Of a stretch of DNA of 64,000 nt, positions 16,892 through 25,285 are shown one piece after another. The notes beneath the pieces were generated by a model. That model did no database searches and was not told the origin of the DNA. It saw nothing but the letters and a program-made list of their open reading frames with translations. The number at the start of each line of letters is the position of its first letter. The stretch's first letter is position 1. The stretch is from CAZOWL01 sp964583605 (lineage in GTDB: Bacteria; Pseudomonadota; Gammaproteobacteria; Chromatiales; Chromatiaceae): contig CAZOWL010000002.1 in assembly GCA_964583605.1 (NCBI GenBank), positions 40,690 to 104,689 on the forward strand, written 5' to 3'. Position numbers and translations under genes: made by a program.

Positions 16892-18007
16892 TCACTCTCC
16901 CTCTGACTCCGGATGAGACCTTTTTTCGAAGCGCGGCTCTCTAATCGGGGGGCCTGCGGGGGCGCGCAGCTCGGGACCTAGCAGGATCGCAATCGGCCGA
17001 GTATCGGGGTTCGCGTCCAGCGCGATCTTCAGCGCCATCGTCAAGGGGACGGACAAGAACATCCCTACCGGACCAAGCACCCAGCCCCAGAACACCAACG
17101 AGCAGAAGACCACCAAGGTCGAGAGGCCGACGCCTCGCCCCATGAACTTCGGCTCGATAAAATTACCGATCAGGATGTTCACCACCATGTATCCGGCCGT
17201 GGCCCAAAGGGCGGAGTGCAAACCCAGTTGGACGAGGGCGAGGAGGATCGCGGGCACAGCGGCAACGAAGGATCCGATGGTCGGCACGAAATTGAACAGA
17301 AAGGCCACCAGCCCCCAGAGGACGGCGAAATCGATCCCGAGCAGCGAGAGCCAGCCCCAGATAAGCAGGCCGGTGACCAGGCTCGTCGTGGTCTTGATCA
17401 GCATGTAGCGGTTGACGTTGGTCAGCACGTGATCGAGCCGCGTGAGCGTCACCTCGGGCGTCTTCAACGCCGCCTGCAGCTTCGCGGGGAGTCCGGTTGC
17501 CTCCAAGAGGATGAAGATGACCGTCAAGAGGATCAGCAGCGCGTTGGTCAGCGCCCCGCCGATCCCGCTAATCAGATCCCCGGCAATGCCCATGGCATTC
17601 GCCGGGTTGACGTAGGTGGTGAGAGCCTCGCGGGGGACGTGAAAGCCGGCCGTGTCCAGCCATTGCACGAGCTCTAGCGTGAGCCCTTTCAGGCGTGCTT
17701 GGTAACCGGGAAGGCTACTCATGAAACGGTCGAGTGAGCCCGAGAGCAGTGACGTGATGAGACCGCCTACGCCGATGAGACCCGCGATCACGACGAGCAG
17801 TGCGACCGAGGCCGGGAGATGACGGTGTTTGAGCCAGCTGAGCAGGGGAGAGGTGATAATCGCTATAAAGACGGCTAAGAGGAAGGGGGTCAACAGGGGA
17901 GCCGCCGCCCGCATCCCGGCGATCACGATGACGAGGGCCCCGGCGACAACGAGAAACCGTGCAGCAGGCGAGAATTCCATGGGTCGACGATCCATAGGCC
18001 GGCGCAC
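16892..18007 (-). CDS. AI-2E family (PerM/YdiK) membrane transporter
   Basis: A protein of up to 371 aa with about eight membrane helices. The AI-2E family layout is seen: an N-terminal pair (FLLAVFIAIITSPLLSWLKH), a central soluble loop (LSGSLDRFMSSLPGYQARLK), a duplicated C-terminal membrane part with LLGIDFAVLWGLVAFLFNFV and PTIGSFVAAVPA, and GNFIEPKFMGRGVGLSTLVV with GPVGMFLSVPLT. Members export varied substrates; only a few were linked to autoinducer-2, and some work as Na+/H+ antiporters, so the substrate is unknown. Start alternatives are 18007, 17995 and 17980, the last giving MEFSPAARF. Confidence 0.88.
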   Translation of the reverse strand: MRRPMDRRPMEFSPAARFLVVAGALVIVIAGMRAAAPLLTPFLLAVFIAIITSPLLSWLKHRHLPASVALLVVIAGLIGVGGLITSLLSGSLDRFMSSLPGYQARLKGLTLELVQWLDTAGFHVPREALTTYVNPANAMGIAGDLISGIGGALTNALLILLTVIFILLEATGLPAKLQAALKTPEVTLTRLDHVLTNVNRYMLIKTTTSLVTGLLIWGWLSLLGIDFAVLWGLVAFLFNFVPTIGSFVAAVPAILLALVQLGLHSALWATAGYMVVNILIGNFIEPKFMGRGVGLSTLVVFCSLVFWGWVLGPVGMFLSVPLTMALKIALDANPDTRPIAILLGPELRAPAGPPIREPRFEKRSHPESEGE

Positions 18008-18037
18008 GCAACCAACCCTAGTCCAAAAGAAGCTTTC

Positions 18038-18457
18038 TTACTTGAACGGCGGCAAGCCGGAGTACAGCCACCAGGTTCCAGACCCCGCGTCGTAACGCCA
18101 GATCTGACGATCGACTAGGCTGCGTACGCGCTGCTCATCCTCGTACAGATAATCGATCTTTACGACCTGATTGGCGACCTCGTCGCTCCCCAGAACTGCT
18201 GGCTGGACGACCTCATAGCTGAGGATGCGAAGGTTCGTCGTCCAATCGGGACGCGGGACCTGCGCATGGGCATCAGCGTGCAGATAGCCACTCGCGGTCT
18301 CGAAGTAGCCCCAGCGCATGGCCGATCCATAGGCGTTCACTGCGGCCTCAAGGGACATGCTCTTCTTGTCGCGCTCGATCTGAGCGCAGCCGGAGAACAG
18401 AAACATCATCGCCGAGAGCGAGACCGCCGTGATTCGGAGATAGTGCAAAGGGATCAA
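18038..18457 (-). CDS. Small lipoprotein of unknown function
   Basis: A 139-aa protein with a signal peptide and lipobox LFSGC (Cys24). The mature part (SLEAAVNAYGSAMRWGYFET, then VKIDYLYEDEQRVRSLVDRQ and IWRYDAGSGTWWLYSGLPPF) resembles small alpha+beta lipoproteins seen in gammaproteobacteria with an NTF2-like or DUF4440-like flavour, but I cannot assign a family. It is probably anchored in a periplasmic membrane leaflet. Confidence 0.65.
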   Translation of the reverse strand: MIPLHYLRITAVSLSAMMFLFSGCAQIERDKKSMSLEAAVNAYGSAMRWGYFETASGYLHADAHAQVPRPDWTTNLRILSYEVVQPAVLGSDEVANQVVKIDYLYEDEQRVRSLVDRQIWRYDAGSGTWWLYSGLPPFK

Positions 18458-18664
18458 CTGCCGTCTCTTGGTATCGGTTCAGAACCAACCGGGGCACTCG
18501 TAGGTCGGGTCAGCGCGGCGTAACCCGACAATAGTGGACGAGTTGCACCAGTCGTTCGTGGATCATTCCTATGGTAATGATACGCGATGGCCCTAGCCGG
18601 GACCAAGGTACTACGGTCGTGTCGCGGAAGCGGTATCATGCGCCCTTTTTTGGAGTGTCTCGGG

Positions 18665-19876
18665 ATGCCGGAGTCTTTGCCCCCCGCACCGGAGGACCGC
18701 GAGCCGAGGATCGACCTGAGCCTCGGAGAGGCCGAGCTGACCCTACTCGGCACCGCGCACGTCTCGCGAGCCAGTGCCAATATGGTTCGTTTGCTGATCG
18801 AGGAGGGCCGTTACGATGCTGTTGCGGTCGAGCTCTGCCGCAGCCGCTACAACGCGATGCTGGACCCGGGCTCTCTTTCGCGCATGGATCTGTTCTCGGT
18901 GATCCGTGAGCGGCGCGTCTATATGGTCGTCGCGAGCCTAGCCCTATCGGCTTACCAACAGCGCTTGGCCGATCAGTTCGGCATCGAGCCTGGTGCGGAG
19001 CAGCGCATGGCCGTGCGTCTGGCCCGCGAGCAAGGGTTGCCGTTGGTACTCATCGATCGCGAGATTGGTGTGACACTGCGCCGGCTGACAGGGAGTCTGA
19101 GCTGGTGGCGACGCTATACCCTTTTCGTCGGCCTGCTGCTCGCGATGCTCTCGCGCGATGAGATCACCGAGGAGGAGATCGAGCGGCTCAAGGAAGGCGA
19201 CGTGCTCGAGACGACCTTCGCCGAGCTGGCCGAGGATCGCCGTGATCTCTTCGTGCCGCTCATCGAAGAGCGCGACCGTTATATGGCCGCGAAGCTGCGT
19301 GCAGAGATTGCCGAGAAGGATTGTCGCCGCGTGTTGGTGGTGGTCGGGGCCGGACACCTGGACGGCGTCGCCCGCGCGCTGCGCGACAACCGGGGCGACC
19401 CGGCCAACGAAATCGAGCAGCTCGAGGAGGTGCCGTTCCCAAGCCCATGGCCGAAGCTCCTCCCATGGCTCGTCGTGGTCGCGATCCTCGGCGGGTTCGC
19501 TTACGGGTTCGCCCGCAACCCGGCGCTCGGATGGGAGCTTGTCCTCGATTGGGTCCTCATCAACGGCACGCTCGCCGCCGCGGGCGTGGCGTTGGCCGGT
19601 GGCCATCCGCTGACCGCATTGGCCGCCTTCGTAGCGGCCCCACTGACCTCGCTGAATCCAACCATCGGCGTCGGCGTGGCCACGGCTGCCGCAGAGCTCT
19701 CGCTGCGCCGTCCCAGCGTCGGCGACTTCAGCCGCCTGCGGGCCGATGTGAGCCACTACACCGGCTGGTGGCGGAACCGCGTCTCGCGTGTACTGCTCGT
19801 GTTTATGCTGAGTACGCTGGGATCGGTGATCGGCACCTATGTGGCGGGCTTCCGCATCTTCGAGAAGCTGCTGTAA
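18665..19876 (+). CDS. TraB/PrgY-family membrane protein
   Basis: About 403 aa. The N-terminal TraB domain has the conserved histidine motif LLGTAHVSRASANMV, the Glu-rich strand YDAVAVELCRSRY, a central YMVVASLALSAYQQRLA and the second motif VVVGAGHLDGVA. The C-terminal part holds three or four membrane helices (LLPWLVVVAILGGFAYGFA to VLLVFMLSTLGSVIGTYVAG). Enterococcal PrgY and TraB reduce pheromone signalling and are thought to be metalloproteases; in gammaproteobacteria the role is unknown. ATG 18665 has GGAG ten bases upstream; 18587 and 18638 are in-frame alternatives. Confidence 0.85.
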   Translation: MPESLPPAPEDREPRIDLSLGEAELTLLGTAHVSRASANMVRLLIEEGRYDAVAVELCRSRYNAMLDPGSLSRMDLFSVIRERRVYMVVASLALSAYQQRLADQFGIEPGAEQRMAVRLAREQGLPLVLIDREIGVTLRRLTGSLSWWRRYTLFVGLLLAMLSRDEITEEEIERLKEGDVLETTFAELAEDRRDLFVPLIEERDRYMAAKLRAEIAEKDCRRVLVVVGAGHLDGVARALRDNRGDPANEIEQLEEVPFPSPWPKLLPWLVVVAILGGFAYGFARNPALGWELVLDWVLINGTLAAAGVALAGGHPLTALAAFVAAPLTSLNPTIGVGVATAAAELSLRRPSVGDFSRLRADVSHYTGWWRNRVSRVLLVFMLSTLGSVIGTYVAGFRIFEKLL

Positions 19877-20103
19877 GTGGAGCCAGGAGACGAGGCCCTG
19901 GATCTCGAGCCAGGCACACGTCGGTTTTCGTGTTTTCGCCCTGGGGTTCGTCTGCCACAAGTCATTACGGGGTCGGTCGCTTGACTCGTCGGCGACCACG
20001 GAATGGGTCGGAGTGTCGGCCCCTGGGCCGACCGGTCTCGAGCCCGCAATTTGTGATGAGTGCGAGAGCTCTTGATTGACCTCCTCGGATCGCTCGTGTC
20101 GCC

Positions 20104-20705
20104 CTAGGGTGGGGCGCTCCGGCCCGCGACGGTGGCGGCGATGATTGTCACCGCCTCCTCCAGGTGCCGAAAGGCGTGGTCGCCACCTGGGTAGATCAGC
20201 ACTCGCCCGCAGGCTTGGTACAGTTTGGCCGCGATTTGGTAATCGATGACCTCGTCGCCGGCGTCAAGGAATAGTGTCGTCGCGGTCGCGTTGTCCGCGC
20301 ACGGCGCCGGAAGCCCGTAGCGACGCGTGGGTCTGCGCCGTCTCTGAGGAAACGACGTATTCCTGGCCATTCGCCGTCGTCATCGACTGGCCCAAAAAGC
20401 GGGCGAGGAGATTCCACGGCTCGAGTGCCGGGTTGATCAGAAACAGATGATGGAAACGAAAGCGACGTGCCAGGTATTGGCCATAGAATCCGCCCATAGA
20501 GCTGCCGACGACGACCGGTCCCTCAGCAGCGTTTGGGCCTATCCCGAGCTCGCGCAGCACCCCGGTCAGCACGGCCACCGCGTCATCGGGCCCGGTGCGC
20601 AGGGTAATTCGGTGCCACGACCGGCGTGGGCGCAAGGCGCTCGCGGAGCACAGCCGCCTTCTGCGACCGATGGGAGCTGTTCAAGCCATGGAGATAGATG
20701 ATCAT
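20104..20705 (-). pseudogene. yqiA: YqiA-like esterase (UPF0227), two frameshifts
   Basis: Three consecutive minus-strand frames rebuild one alpha/beta hydrolase. From ATG 20705: MIIYLHGLNSSHRSQKAAVL with VVAPNYP. After a frameshift near 20590-20610: PDDAVAVL, VVVGSSMGGFYGQYLARRF (nucleophile elbow GSSMGG), FLINPALEPWNLLARFLGQ and NGQEYVVSSE. After a second shift near 20325: LFLDAGDEVIDYQIAAKLY and YPGGDHAFRHLEEA with the catalytic His. Order and spacing match E. coli YqiA, a short-chain acyl-ester hydrolase. All catalytic residues survive, so either decay is recent or the breaks are base-calling errors. Confidence 0.82.
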
Positions 20706-20815
20706 GCCGTTGGCGCCCGTTCGATGCGCGGTACAGAGGTCGTACGGCGTTAGCTCTACCGTGACCTTGTCGCCTGTGAGGATGGCGTTCGCGAGACTGA
20801 AGAAACGGCCCCTTA

Positions 20816-20837
20816 ATGGACCGATTTGCTCGGTTAT
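20816..20837. promoter_or_regulatory. Inverted repeat upstream of iscR, possible IscR operator
   Basis: ACCGA (20820-20824), five bases, then TCGGT (20830-20834), flanked by AT on both sides, 42 bases before the iscR start. The layout resembles the palindromic type-1 IscR sites that mediate autorepression by [2Fe-2S]-IscR, but the core is not a full consensus match. Confidence 0.35.
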
Positions 20838-20878
20838 CGTAAGATTACCAAACCTTGCATCGCAGGAGTGACTGACTC

Positions 20879-21367
20879 GTGAGACTGACCACGAAGGGCC
20901 GCTACGCCGTGACGGCCATGTTGGACCTGGCTCTGCATAAGGGCCAAGGGCCGACATCCCTATCAGACATCGCACAACGCCAGGGCATCTCCCTCTCCTA
21001 CCTGGAGCAACTCTTCTCGAAGCTGCGTAAGCACTCGTTGGTATCCAGCGTGCGTGGTCCGGGTGGCGGATACAATCTCTCCCGTGATGGGACGGAGATC
21101 TCGGTCGCCGAGGTCATCGCAGCAGTCGACGAGAATGTGGATACGACGCGCTGCAGCGGCGGTCAGGATTGCCTCGGGAATGGCCCTTGTCTGACCCATG
21201 ACCTTTGGGAGGACTTGAGCCTCTGCATCTACGAATACCTCAACGGCATCAGCTTACAGGATCTGGTCAGCCGCAAGGTTCTGCATGAGGCCAACCGTCC
21301 GCCGCGCTCCCCGATCGAGGTCCAGCTAGAGAGTCCCCGAGGCCAACCGATCTCGGCGGAGGCTTGA
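20879..21367 (+). CDS. iscR: Iron-sulfur cluster regulator IscR (Rrf2 family)
   Basis: A 162-aa Rrf2 regulator. The winged helix carries MRLTTKGRYAVTAMLDLAL and ISLSYLEQLFSKLR, and the wing reads VRGPGGGYNLSR. The cluster ligands are in CSGGQDCLGNGPCLTH, the C-x5-C-x5-C-x2-H set of IscR that binds [2Fe-2S]. The start is GTG 20879 with AGGAG upstream. In enterics iscR leads the iscSUA operon; here the next gene is phosphoribulokinase and no isc gene follows, so it may act in trans or report iron-sulfur status for other genes. Confidence 0.93.
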   Translation: MRLTTKGRYAVTAMLDLALHKGQGPTSLSDIAQRQGISLSYLEQLFSKLRKHSLVSSVRGPGGGYNLSRDGTEISVAEVIAAVDENVDTTRCSGGQDCLGNGPCLTHDLWEDLSLCIYEYLNGISLQDLVSRKVLHEANRPPRSPIEVQLESPRGQPISAEA

Positions 21368-21508
21368 TCCCCGGGCGATGAGGTAGGGCCCCGAAGGCCT
21401 GTTTGCTGCCTCGGAACCGCCGCGCTTTCCCCCTCGCCGTTAGAGGATGCTTGGGCTCATCAGGCCGCGTGGCTGAGGGTCGTTGGGGCGATGCTTCGTG
21501 CTATATTA

Positions 21509-21520
21509 GCAAGCGCTTGC
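21509..21520. promoter_or_regulatory. Perfect 12-bp palindrome upstream of prk
   Basis: GCAAGCGCTTGC is a perfect palindrome about 100 bp before the prk start and just after CTATATTA, which could be part of a promoter. Its half-site style resembles LacI/GalR operators; it lacks the T-N11-A core of CbbR sites. A functional role is only suggested by position. Confidence 0.35.
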
Positions 21521-21557
21521 GCTCCAGCTGTCAGTGCGGCAGCGATTAAGCGCCCCG

Positions 21558-21594
21558 CCAGCGCGGTTATGAGCTCCAGCGCGGTTATGAACTA
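21558..21594. repeat. Short direct repeat in the prk leader
   Basis: The 15-base unit CCAGCGCGGTTATGA occurs twice, separated by GCT, ending ~20 bases before the prk start codon. It lies in the presumed 5' untranslated region, just ahead of the GAAGGGGAG ribosome-binding site. Confidence 0.6.
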
Positions 21595-21612
21595 GAGAGA
21601 AGGGGAGCACAT

Positions 21613-22503
21613 ATGTCCAAGAAGCATCCGATCGTTGCCGTGACGGGCTCATCCGGCGCGGGCACGACGACCGTGAAGCGCGCCTTTGAGCACATCTTCT
21701 ATCGAGACGGGATCAACGCCGCGGTCATCGAAGGCGACAGCTTCCATCGCTATGATCGGGCCGATATGAAGGCCCAAATGGCCAAGGCCCATGATGAAAA
21801 CCGCAGCCTCAGCCACTTCGGCGCTGAGGCCAACCGCTTCGACTTGCTCGAGGCCCTGTTTCAGAACTATGGCGAGAGCGGTAGCGGTCAGAAACGCTAT
21901 TACATCCATAGCGCTGAAGAGGCGGCGATGCACAATGCCCGCCTCGGCACGGATCTCAAGCCAGGGCAGTTCACCCCATGGGAGGACATCCCTTCCGGCA
22001 CGGATCTCCTGTTCTACGAGGGCCTCCACGGGCTGGTCGTCACCGAGGAGCACAACGTGGCCCGACAGGTCGATCTCGGTGTCGCCGTCGTGCCCATTGT
22101 CAACCTGGAGTGGATTCAGAAGATCCATCGCGACAATGCGGAGCGCGGCTATTCCGCCGAGGCCATCGTTGACACCATCATGCGGCGCATGCCGGACTAC
22201 ATCAATTACATCGTCCCCCAGTTCTCGCTCACCGACATCAACTTCCAGCGGGTCTCGACGGTTGATACCTCGAATCCCTTCATTGCCCGCGACATCCCGA
22301 CGCCGGACGAGAGCTTCGTCATCATCCGCTTCAAAGAGCCGGAGCAGCTTCGGATCGACTTCCCCTACCTGCTCGCGATGATCCACGACTCCTTCATGAC
22401 CCGCCGCAATACGATCGTCGTCCCAGGCGGAAAGATGGGCTTCGCGATGGAGATCATCCTGCAGCCCATCATCGAGCGGATGATGGACGCCCGCAAGGTC
22501 TGA
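21613..22503 (+). CDS. prk: Phosphoribulokinase
   Basis: A 296-aa class-I (proteobacterial) phosphoribulokinase. The P-loop reads GSSGAGTTTVKRAFEH, followed by the ribulose-5-phosphate region EGDSFHRYDR, the lid-like SHFGAEANRFDLLE, the catalytic DLLFYEGLHGLV and the C-terminal VVPGGKMGFAMEIIL. It phosphorylates ribulose 5-phosphate to the RuBisCO substrate and is diagnostic of the Calvin-Benson-Bassham cycle. A strong ribosome-binding site (GAAGGGGAGC) precedes ATG 21613. No other cbb gene is in the window, so prk stands alone here. Confidence 0.96.
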   Translation: MSKKHPIVAVTGSSGAGTTTVKRAFEHIFYRDGINAAVIEGDSFHRYDRADMKAQMAKAHDENRSLSHFGAEANRFDLLEALFQNYGESGSGQKRYYIHSAEEAAMHNARLGTDLKPGQFTPWEDIPSGTDLLFYEGLHGLVVTEEHNVARQVDLGVAVVPIVNLEWIQKIHRDNAERGYSAEAIVDTIMRRMPDYINYIVPQFSLTDINFQRVSTVDTSNPFIARDIPTPDESFVIIRFKEPEQLRIDFPYLLAMIHDSFMTRRNTIVVPGGKMGFAMEIILQPIIERMMDARKV

Positions 22504-22533
22504 CGAGGAGGCCAGCACGCCGGGAGGAACTGT

Positions 22534-22671
22534 GCGATGAGGCGAAATGCCCCGGAGGATGACGCCTCGACGCGCCCCTGATCGCTCCCTCGCCCGAACC
22601 CGACCCAACCCAACCCTTTTTCAGAGGGCGGAGGGCAGAGGGCGAGTGGGCACGTTTGCTTGACGAATCTC
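22534..22671 (-). repeat. Dispersed GC-rich repeat, copy 3 (downstream of prk)
   Basis: Starts ~30 bp after the prk stop. It carries GCGCCCCTGATCGCTCCCTC and GAGGGCGAGTGGGCACG in reverse orientation, with a small insertion of ACCCGACCCAACCC-like sequence lengthening the C-rich arm. It probably forms the 3' end structure between prk and the convergent corC gene. Confidence 0.75.
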
Positions 22672-22772
22672 ACAGGAGCCGTGGCGGCGCGGCCTGGGCG
22701 CTAACCGAGGTTACAGCGTTTCGGGCCCGATCCCCGCCAGCCGGCCGCCGCGACGGCCGGCCTATCGTCCCA

Positions 22773-23687
22773 TCAATTTGGGCGTTCGATCGCGGTCTCG
22801 GTACGCAGGTCCGCTGGCAGCGGATGGACGCCCAGTAGCAGCACCTTGCGACTATCGGCCCGCATTACCGTAAAGCGGAAGCCGCCGAGGACCACGGTCT
22901 CGCCCTTCTTGGGCAGATGCCCCAAGGCATTGACGACAAGTCCGCCGATCGTGTCGAACTCCTCATCGGAGAAGTCGCAGCCAAAATACTCGTTGAAGTC
23001 CTCGATCGAGGTGCGGGCCTTGGCCGTGTACTCGTTGCGGCTGCGCTTGAAGATGCTGGCCCCCTCATCGAAGTCATGCTCGTCCTCGATCTCGCCGACG
23101 ATTTGCTCCAACACATCTTCAATCGTGACCAAGCCGGCAGCGCTGCCGTACTCGTCGACGACGATGGCCATGTGGTTACGGCTGGCACGGAATTCCTTGA
23201 GCAGCACATTCAGGCGCTTGCTCTCGGGGACGAAGAAGGCCGAGCGCAAAAGGTCTCGCAGATTGAAGGCACGGCGGCCATTGGTGGAGCAGTAGGCGAG
23301 GAGATCCTTCGCGATCATGATGCCGATCACCTCGCCTTTGTCTTCGCCTGTGACCGGGAACCGCGAGTGAGCCGACTCGGTAGCGATCTCCAGGATTCGC
23401 TCGAGGGGGTCATCTCGCCGGATGGCCACCATCTCGGCCCGCGGGATCATGATATCGCGCACGCGCTGGTCGGCGACCTGCAATACGCCCTCGATCATGC
23501 TGAGGGCATCGGTGTCGATCAGGGCCCGTTCCTTGGCCTCCTTCAGCAGCTCGATGAGCTGCTCGCGGTCTTGCGGTTCGCCCCCGAAGATCTGGCCGAT
23601 TCGCTCGAGCCAGTTCCGTGAACGCGAACCGCCGCTAGATCGGTCGCTCGTCATCACGTGACCTTGGTTCCTCATAAGGGTTGTCAA
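22773..23687 (-). CDS. corC: CorC/HlyC-family CBS-domain protein (YbeX)
   Basis: About 293-304 aa. Two CBS domains (RVRDIMIPRAEMVAIRRDDP to IMIAKDLLAYC; LLRSAFFVPESKRLNVLLKE to IVVDEYGSAAGLVTIEDVLE) are followed by the CorC_HlyC transporter-associated domain (DFNEYFGCDFSDEEFDTIGG). No membrane helices are present, as in the short YbeX/CorC type linked to magnesium and cobalt efflux and to ribosome or rRNA maturation with ybeY. ATG 23654 (MTSDRSSGG) is a likely start; the frame opens at 23687. It overlaps the ybeY end and is last in the miaB-phoH-ybeY-corC operon; lnt, usually next, is absent. Confidence 0.9.
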   Translation of the reverse strand: MTTLMRNQGHVMTSDRSSGGSRSRNWLERIGQIFGGEPQDREQLIELLKEAKERALIDTDALSMIEGVLQVADQRVRDIMIPRAEMVAIRRDDPLERILEIATESAHSRFPVTGEDKGEVIGIMIAKDLLAYCSTNGRRAFNLRDLLRSAFFVPESKRLNVLLKEFRASRNHMAIVVDEYGSAAGLVTIEDVLEQIVGEIEDEHDFDEGASIFKRSRNEYTAKARTSIEDFNEYFGCDFSDEEFDTIGGLVVNALGHLPKKGETVVLGGFRFTVMRADSRKVLLLGVHPLPADLRTETAIERPN

Positions 23688-24126
23688 ATCCTAACCTGCG
23701 CAAGATGACGGTTTCCAGGTCCCGCATGGTCTCCGCCTCGACCTCTTCCTGGTGGTCATGGCCAAGGAGATGCAGGACACCGTGGATCACCAGGTGGGCC
23801 CAATGGGCGTCGAGGGCTTTGCGTTGCGCGGCGGCCTCGTCGGCGACCAATGGGGCGCAGATCACCAGGTCGCCGAGCAGATAACAGGCTTCGCCGAGCC
23901 CCGGCGGCGGCTCGAACGGGAACGAGAGGACGTTCGTCGGTCTGGCTTGGCCGCGGTAGCGCTCGTTGAGTGCGGTGGCCTCGATCGCATCGACGAGCCG
24001 GATCGTCACCTCCGCGGGCCCAGTGCGGCCGTTCAAGGCCGCCGCGACCCAACGGGTGAGGTCCACGCGGGATGGTCCCTGGGGGCTCGGGCAGGCGTGC
24101 TGCACATCCACGACGAGCCCGGCCAA
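23635..24126 (-). CDS. ybeY: Endoribonuclease YbeY
   Basis: About 163 aa. The zinc-binding motif H-x3-H-x5-H is present as HGVLHLLGHDH, preceded by LNERYRGQARPTNVLSFPFE and LLGDLVICAPLV, all diagnostic of YbeY, a 16S rRNA 3'-end processing and ribosome quality-control RNase. The start is unclear: the frame is open into the dispersed repeat upstream. TTG 24126 (LAGLVVDVQHACPSP) best matches the family N-terminus; no ATG is at the right place and the ribosome-binding site is weak. The repeat separates it from phoH by ~100 bp, atypical for this normally tight operon. Confidence 0.88.
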   Translation of the reverse strand: MAGLVVDVQHACPSPQGPSRVDLTRWVAAALNGRTGPAEVTIRLVDAIEATALNERYRGQARPTNVLSFPFEPPPGLGEACYLLGDLVICAPLVADEAAAQRKALDAHWAHLVIHGVLHLLGHDHQEEVEAETMRDLETVILRRLGFDNPYEEPRSRDDERPI

Positions 24127-24165
24127 AGACTGGCTCGTCTCGTCGTCAGCGATCTGACTGACAAC

Positions 24166-24283
24166 GAAATCCGCGCAGCACGTTCGCTCCCTCGCCCTCT
24201 GGGAGAGGGTTGGGGTGAGGGAACGATCAGGGGCGAGGCGACCTTTCATCATCCGGGGTGGCTCGGCTCGTCCCATGATCGTT
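24166..24283 (+). repeat. Dispersed GC-rich repeat, copy 4 (inside the phoH-ybeY junction)
   Basis: Runs GAAATCCGCGCAGCACG, CTCCCTCGCCCTCTGGGAGA, GGGTTGGGGTGAGGGAACGA, TCAGGGGCGAGGCGAC and ends CCATGATCGTT. It is one of the best preserved copies. It covers the last ~57 nt of phoH, including its stop codon, and the gap before ybeY. Confidence 0.9.
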
Positions 24284-25285
24284 GGCGGCATTGACCTGCT
24301 GTCGATCGAAGGCGTCGTAGGCGTGGACGATGCGCTGCACGAGGGCATGGCGCACCACATCGCGTGCGTTGAAGAAGGTGAAGCTGATTCCTGGCACGTC
24401 GCGTAGGACCTCGATGGCCTGACGGAGACCCGATGGCTGACCGCGGGGAAGGTCGATCTGGGTGACGTCGCCGGTAATGACGGCGGTCGACCCGAAGCCG
24501 ATGCGGGTCAGGAACATCTTCATCTGCTCCGGAGTGGTGTTTTGGGCCTCATCGAGAATGATGAACGCGTCGTTGAGGGTCCGGCCGCGCATGTAGGCCA
24601 GCGGCGCGACCTCGATGACATTGCGCTCGATTAGCTTGTTGACCTTCTCGAAGCCGAGCATCTCGAACAGGGCGTCGTAGAGCGGCCGCAGATACGGGTC
24701 GATCTTCTGGGCCAGATCGCCGGGCAGAAAGCCGAGCCGCTCGCCGGCCTCGACCGCCGGGCGCACCAGTACGAGCCGCCGCACGCGGTCTGTCTCCAGC
24801 GCGTCGATAGCGCTAGCGACGGCGAGATAGGTCTTGCCGGTACCGGCCGGACCCACACCGAAATTGATATCGTGCCGTTGGATGGCGAGCAGGTATTCCT
24901 GCTGATTCGGCCCGCGGGCCCGAACCAGGCCGCGCTTGGTCTTGATCAGGACATCCGGTACGCGGTCGAGCCGCTCCGCGAGCCGCGCCTCAAGCGTCGA
25001 GTCCTGCAGGTGCAGGTGGATGGTCTCAGGGCTCAGGACCTCGGTGGCGGTCACGGCATAGAGGTCGCGCAGGACCTGCTCGCCGACGGCGACCCCATCC
25101 GCGTCACCGATCAGGCGAAAGTTGGCACCGCGGTTATTGATCTCGATGCCGAGCCGACGCTCGATCTGACGGAGATGTTGATCGAGCTGACCACAGAGAT
25201 TGGCCAGGCGGACGTTGTCCGTCGGGGTCAGGTCCAAATCGCGGGTCTGCGGGCTGGTCGCCAAAGCGGCGGTAGGTGTCGGCAT
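24227..25285 (-). CDS. phoH: PhoH-family ATPase (YbeZ)
   Basis: A 352-aa protein. The Walker A motif GPAGTGKT is at residues 145-152; Walker B is DAFIILDEAQNTTPEQMKMF, followed by ITGDVTQIDLP, the classic PhoH/YbeZ signatures. An N-terminal KH-like or RNA-binding part precedes it. YbeZ works with YbeY in rRNA metabolism and has predicted helicase or nucleotide-hydrolase activity. The ATG overlaps the miaB stop (ATGA). The last ~18 residues (NDHGTSRATPDDERSPRP) are encoded by a dispersed repeat, whose sequence also supplies the TGA. Confidence 0.93.
   Translation of the reverse strand: MPTPTAALATSPQTRDLDLTPTDNVRLANLCGQLDQHLRQIERRLGIEINNRGANFRLIGDADGVAVGEQVLRDLYAVTATEVLSPETIHLHLQDSTLEARLAERLDRVPDVLIKTKRGLVRARGPNQQEYLLAIQRHDINFGVGPAGTGKTYLAVASAIDALETDRVRRLVLVRPAVEAGERLGFLPGDLAQKIDPYLRPLYDALFEMLGFEKVNKLIERNVIEVAPLAYMRGRTLNDAFIILDEAQNTTPEQMKMFLTRIGFGSTAVITGDVTQIDLPRGQPSGLRQAIEVLRDVPGISFTFFNARDVVRHALVQRIVHAYDAFDRQQVNAANDHGTSRATPDDERSPRP

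Noticed and set aside
18944..19999. A 351-aa minus-strand frame
   Set aside because: It is fully antisense to the TraB-family gene and is a GC-rich shadow without recognisable domains.
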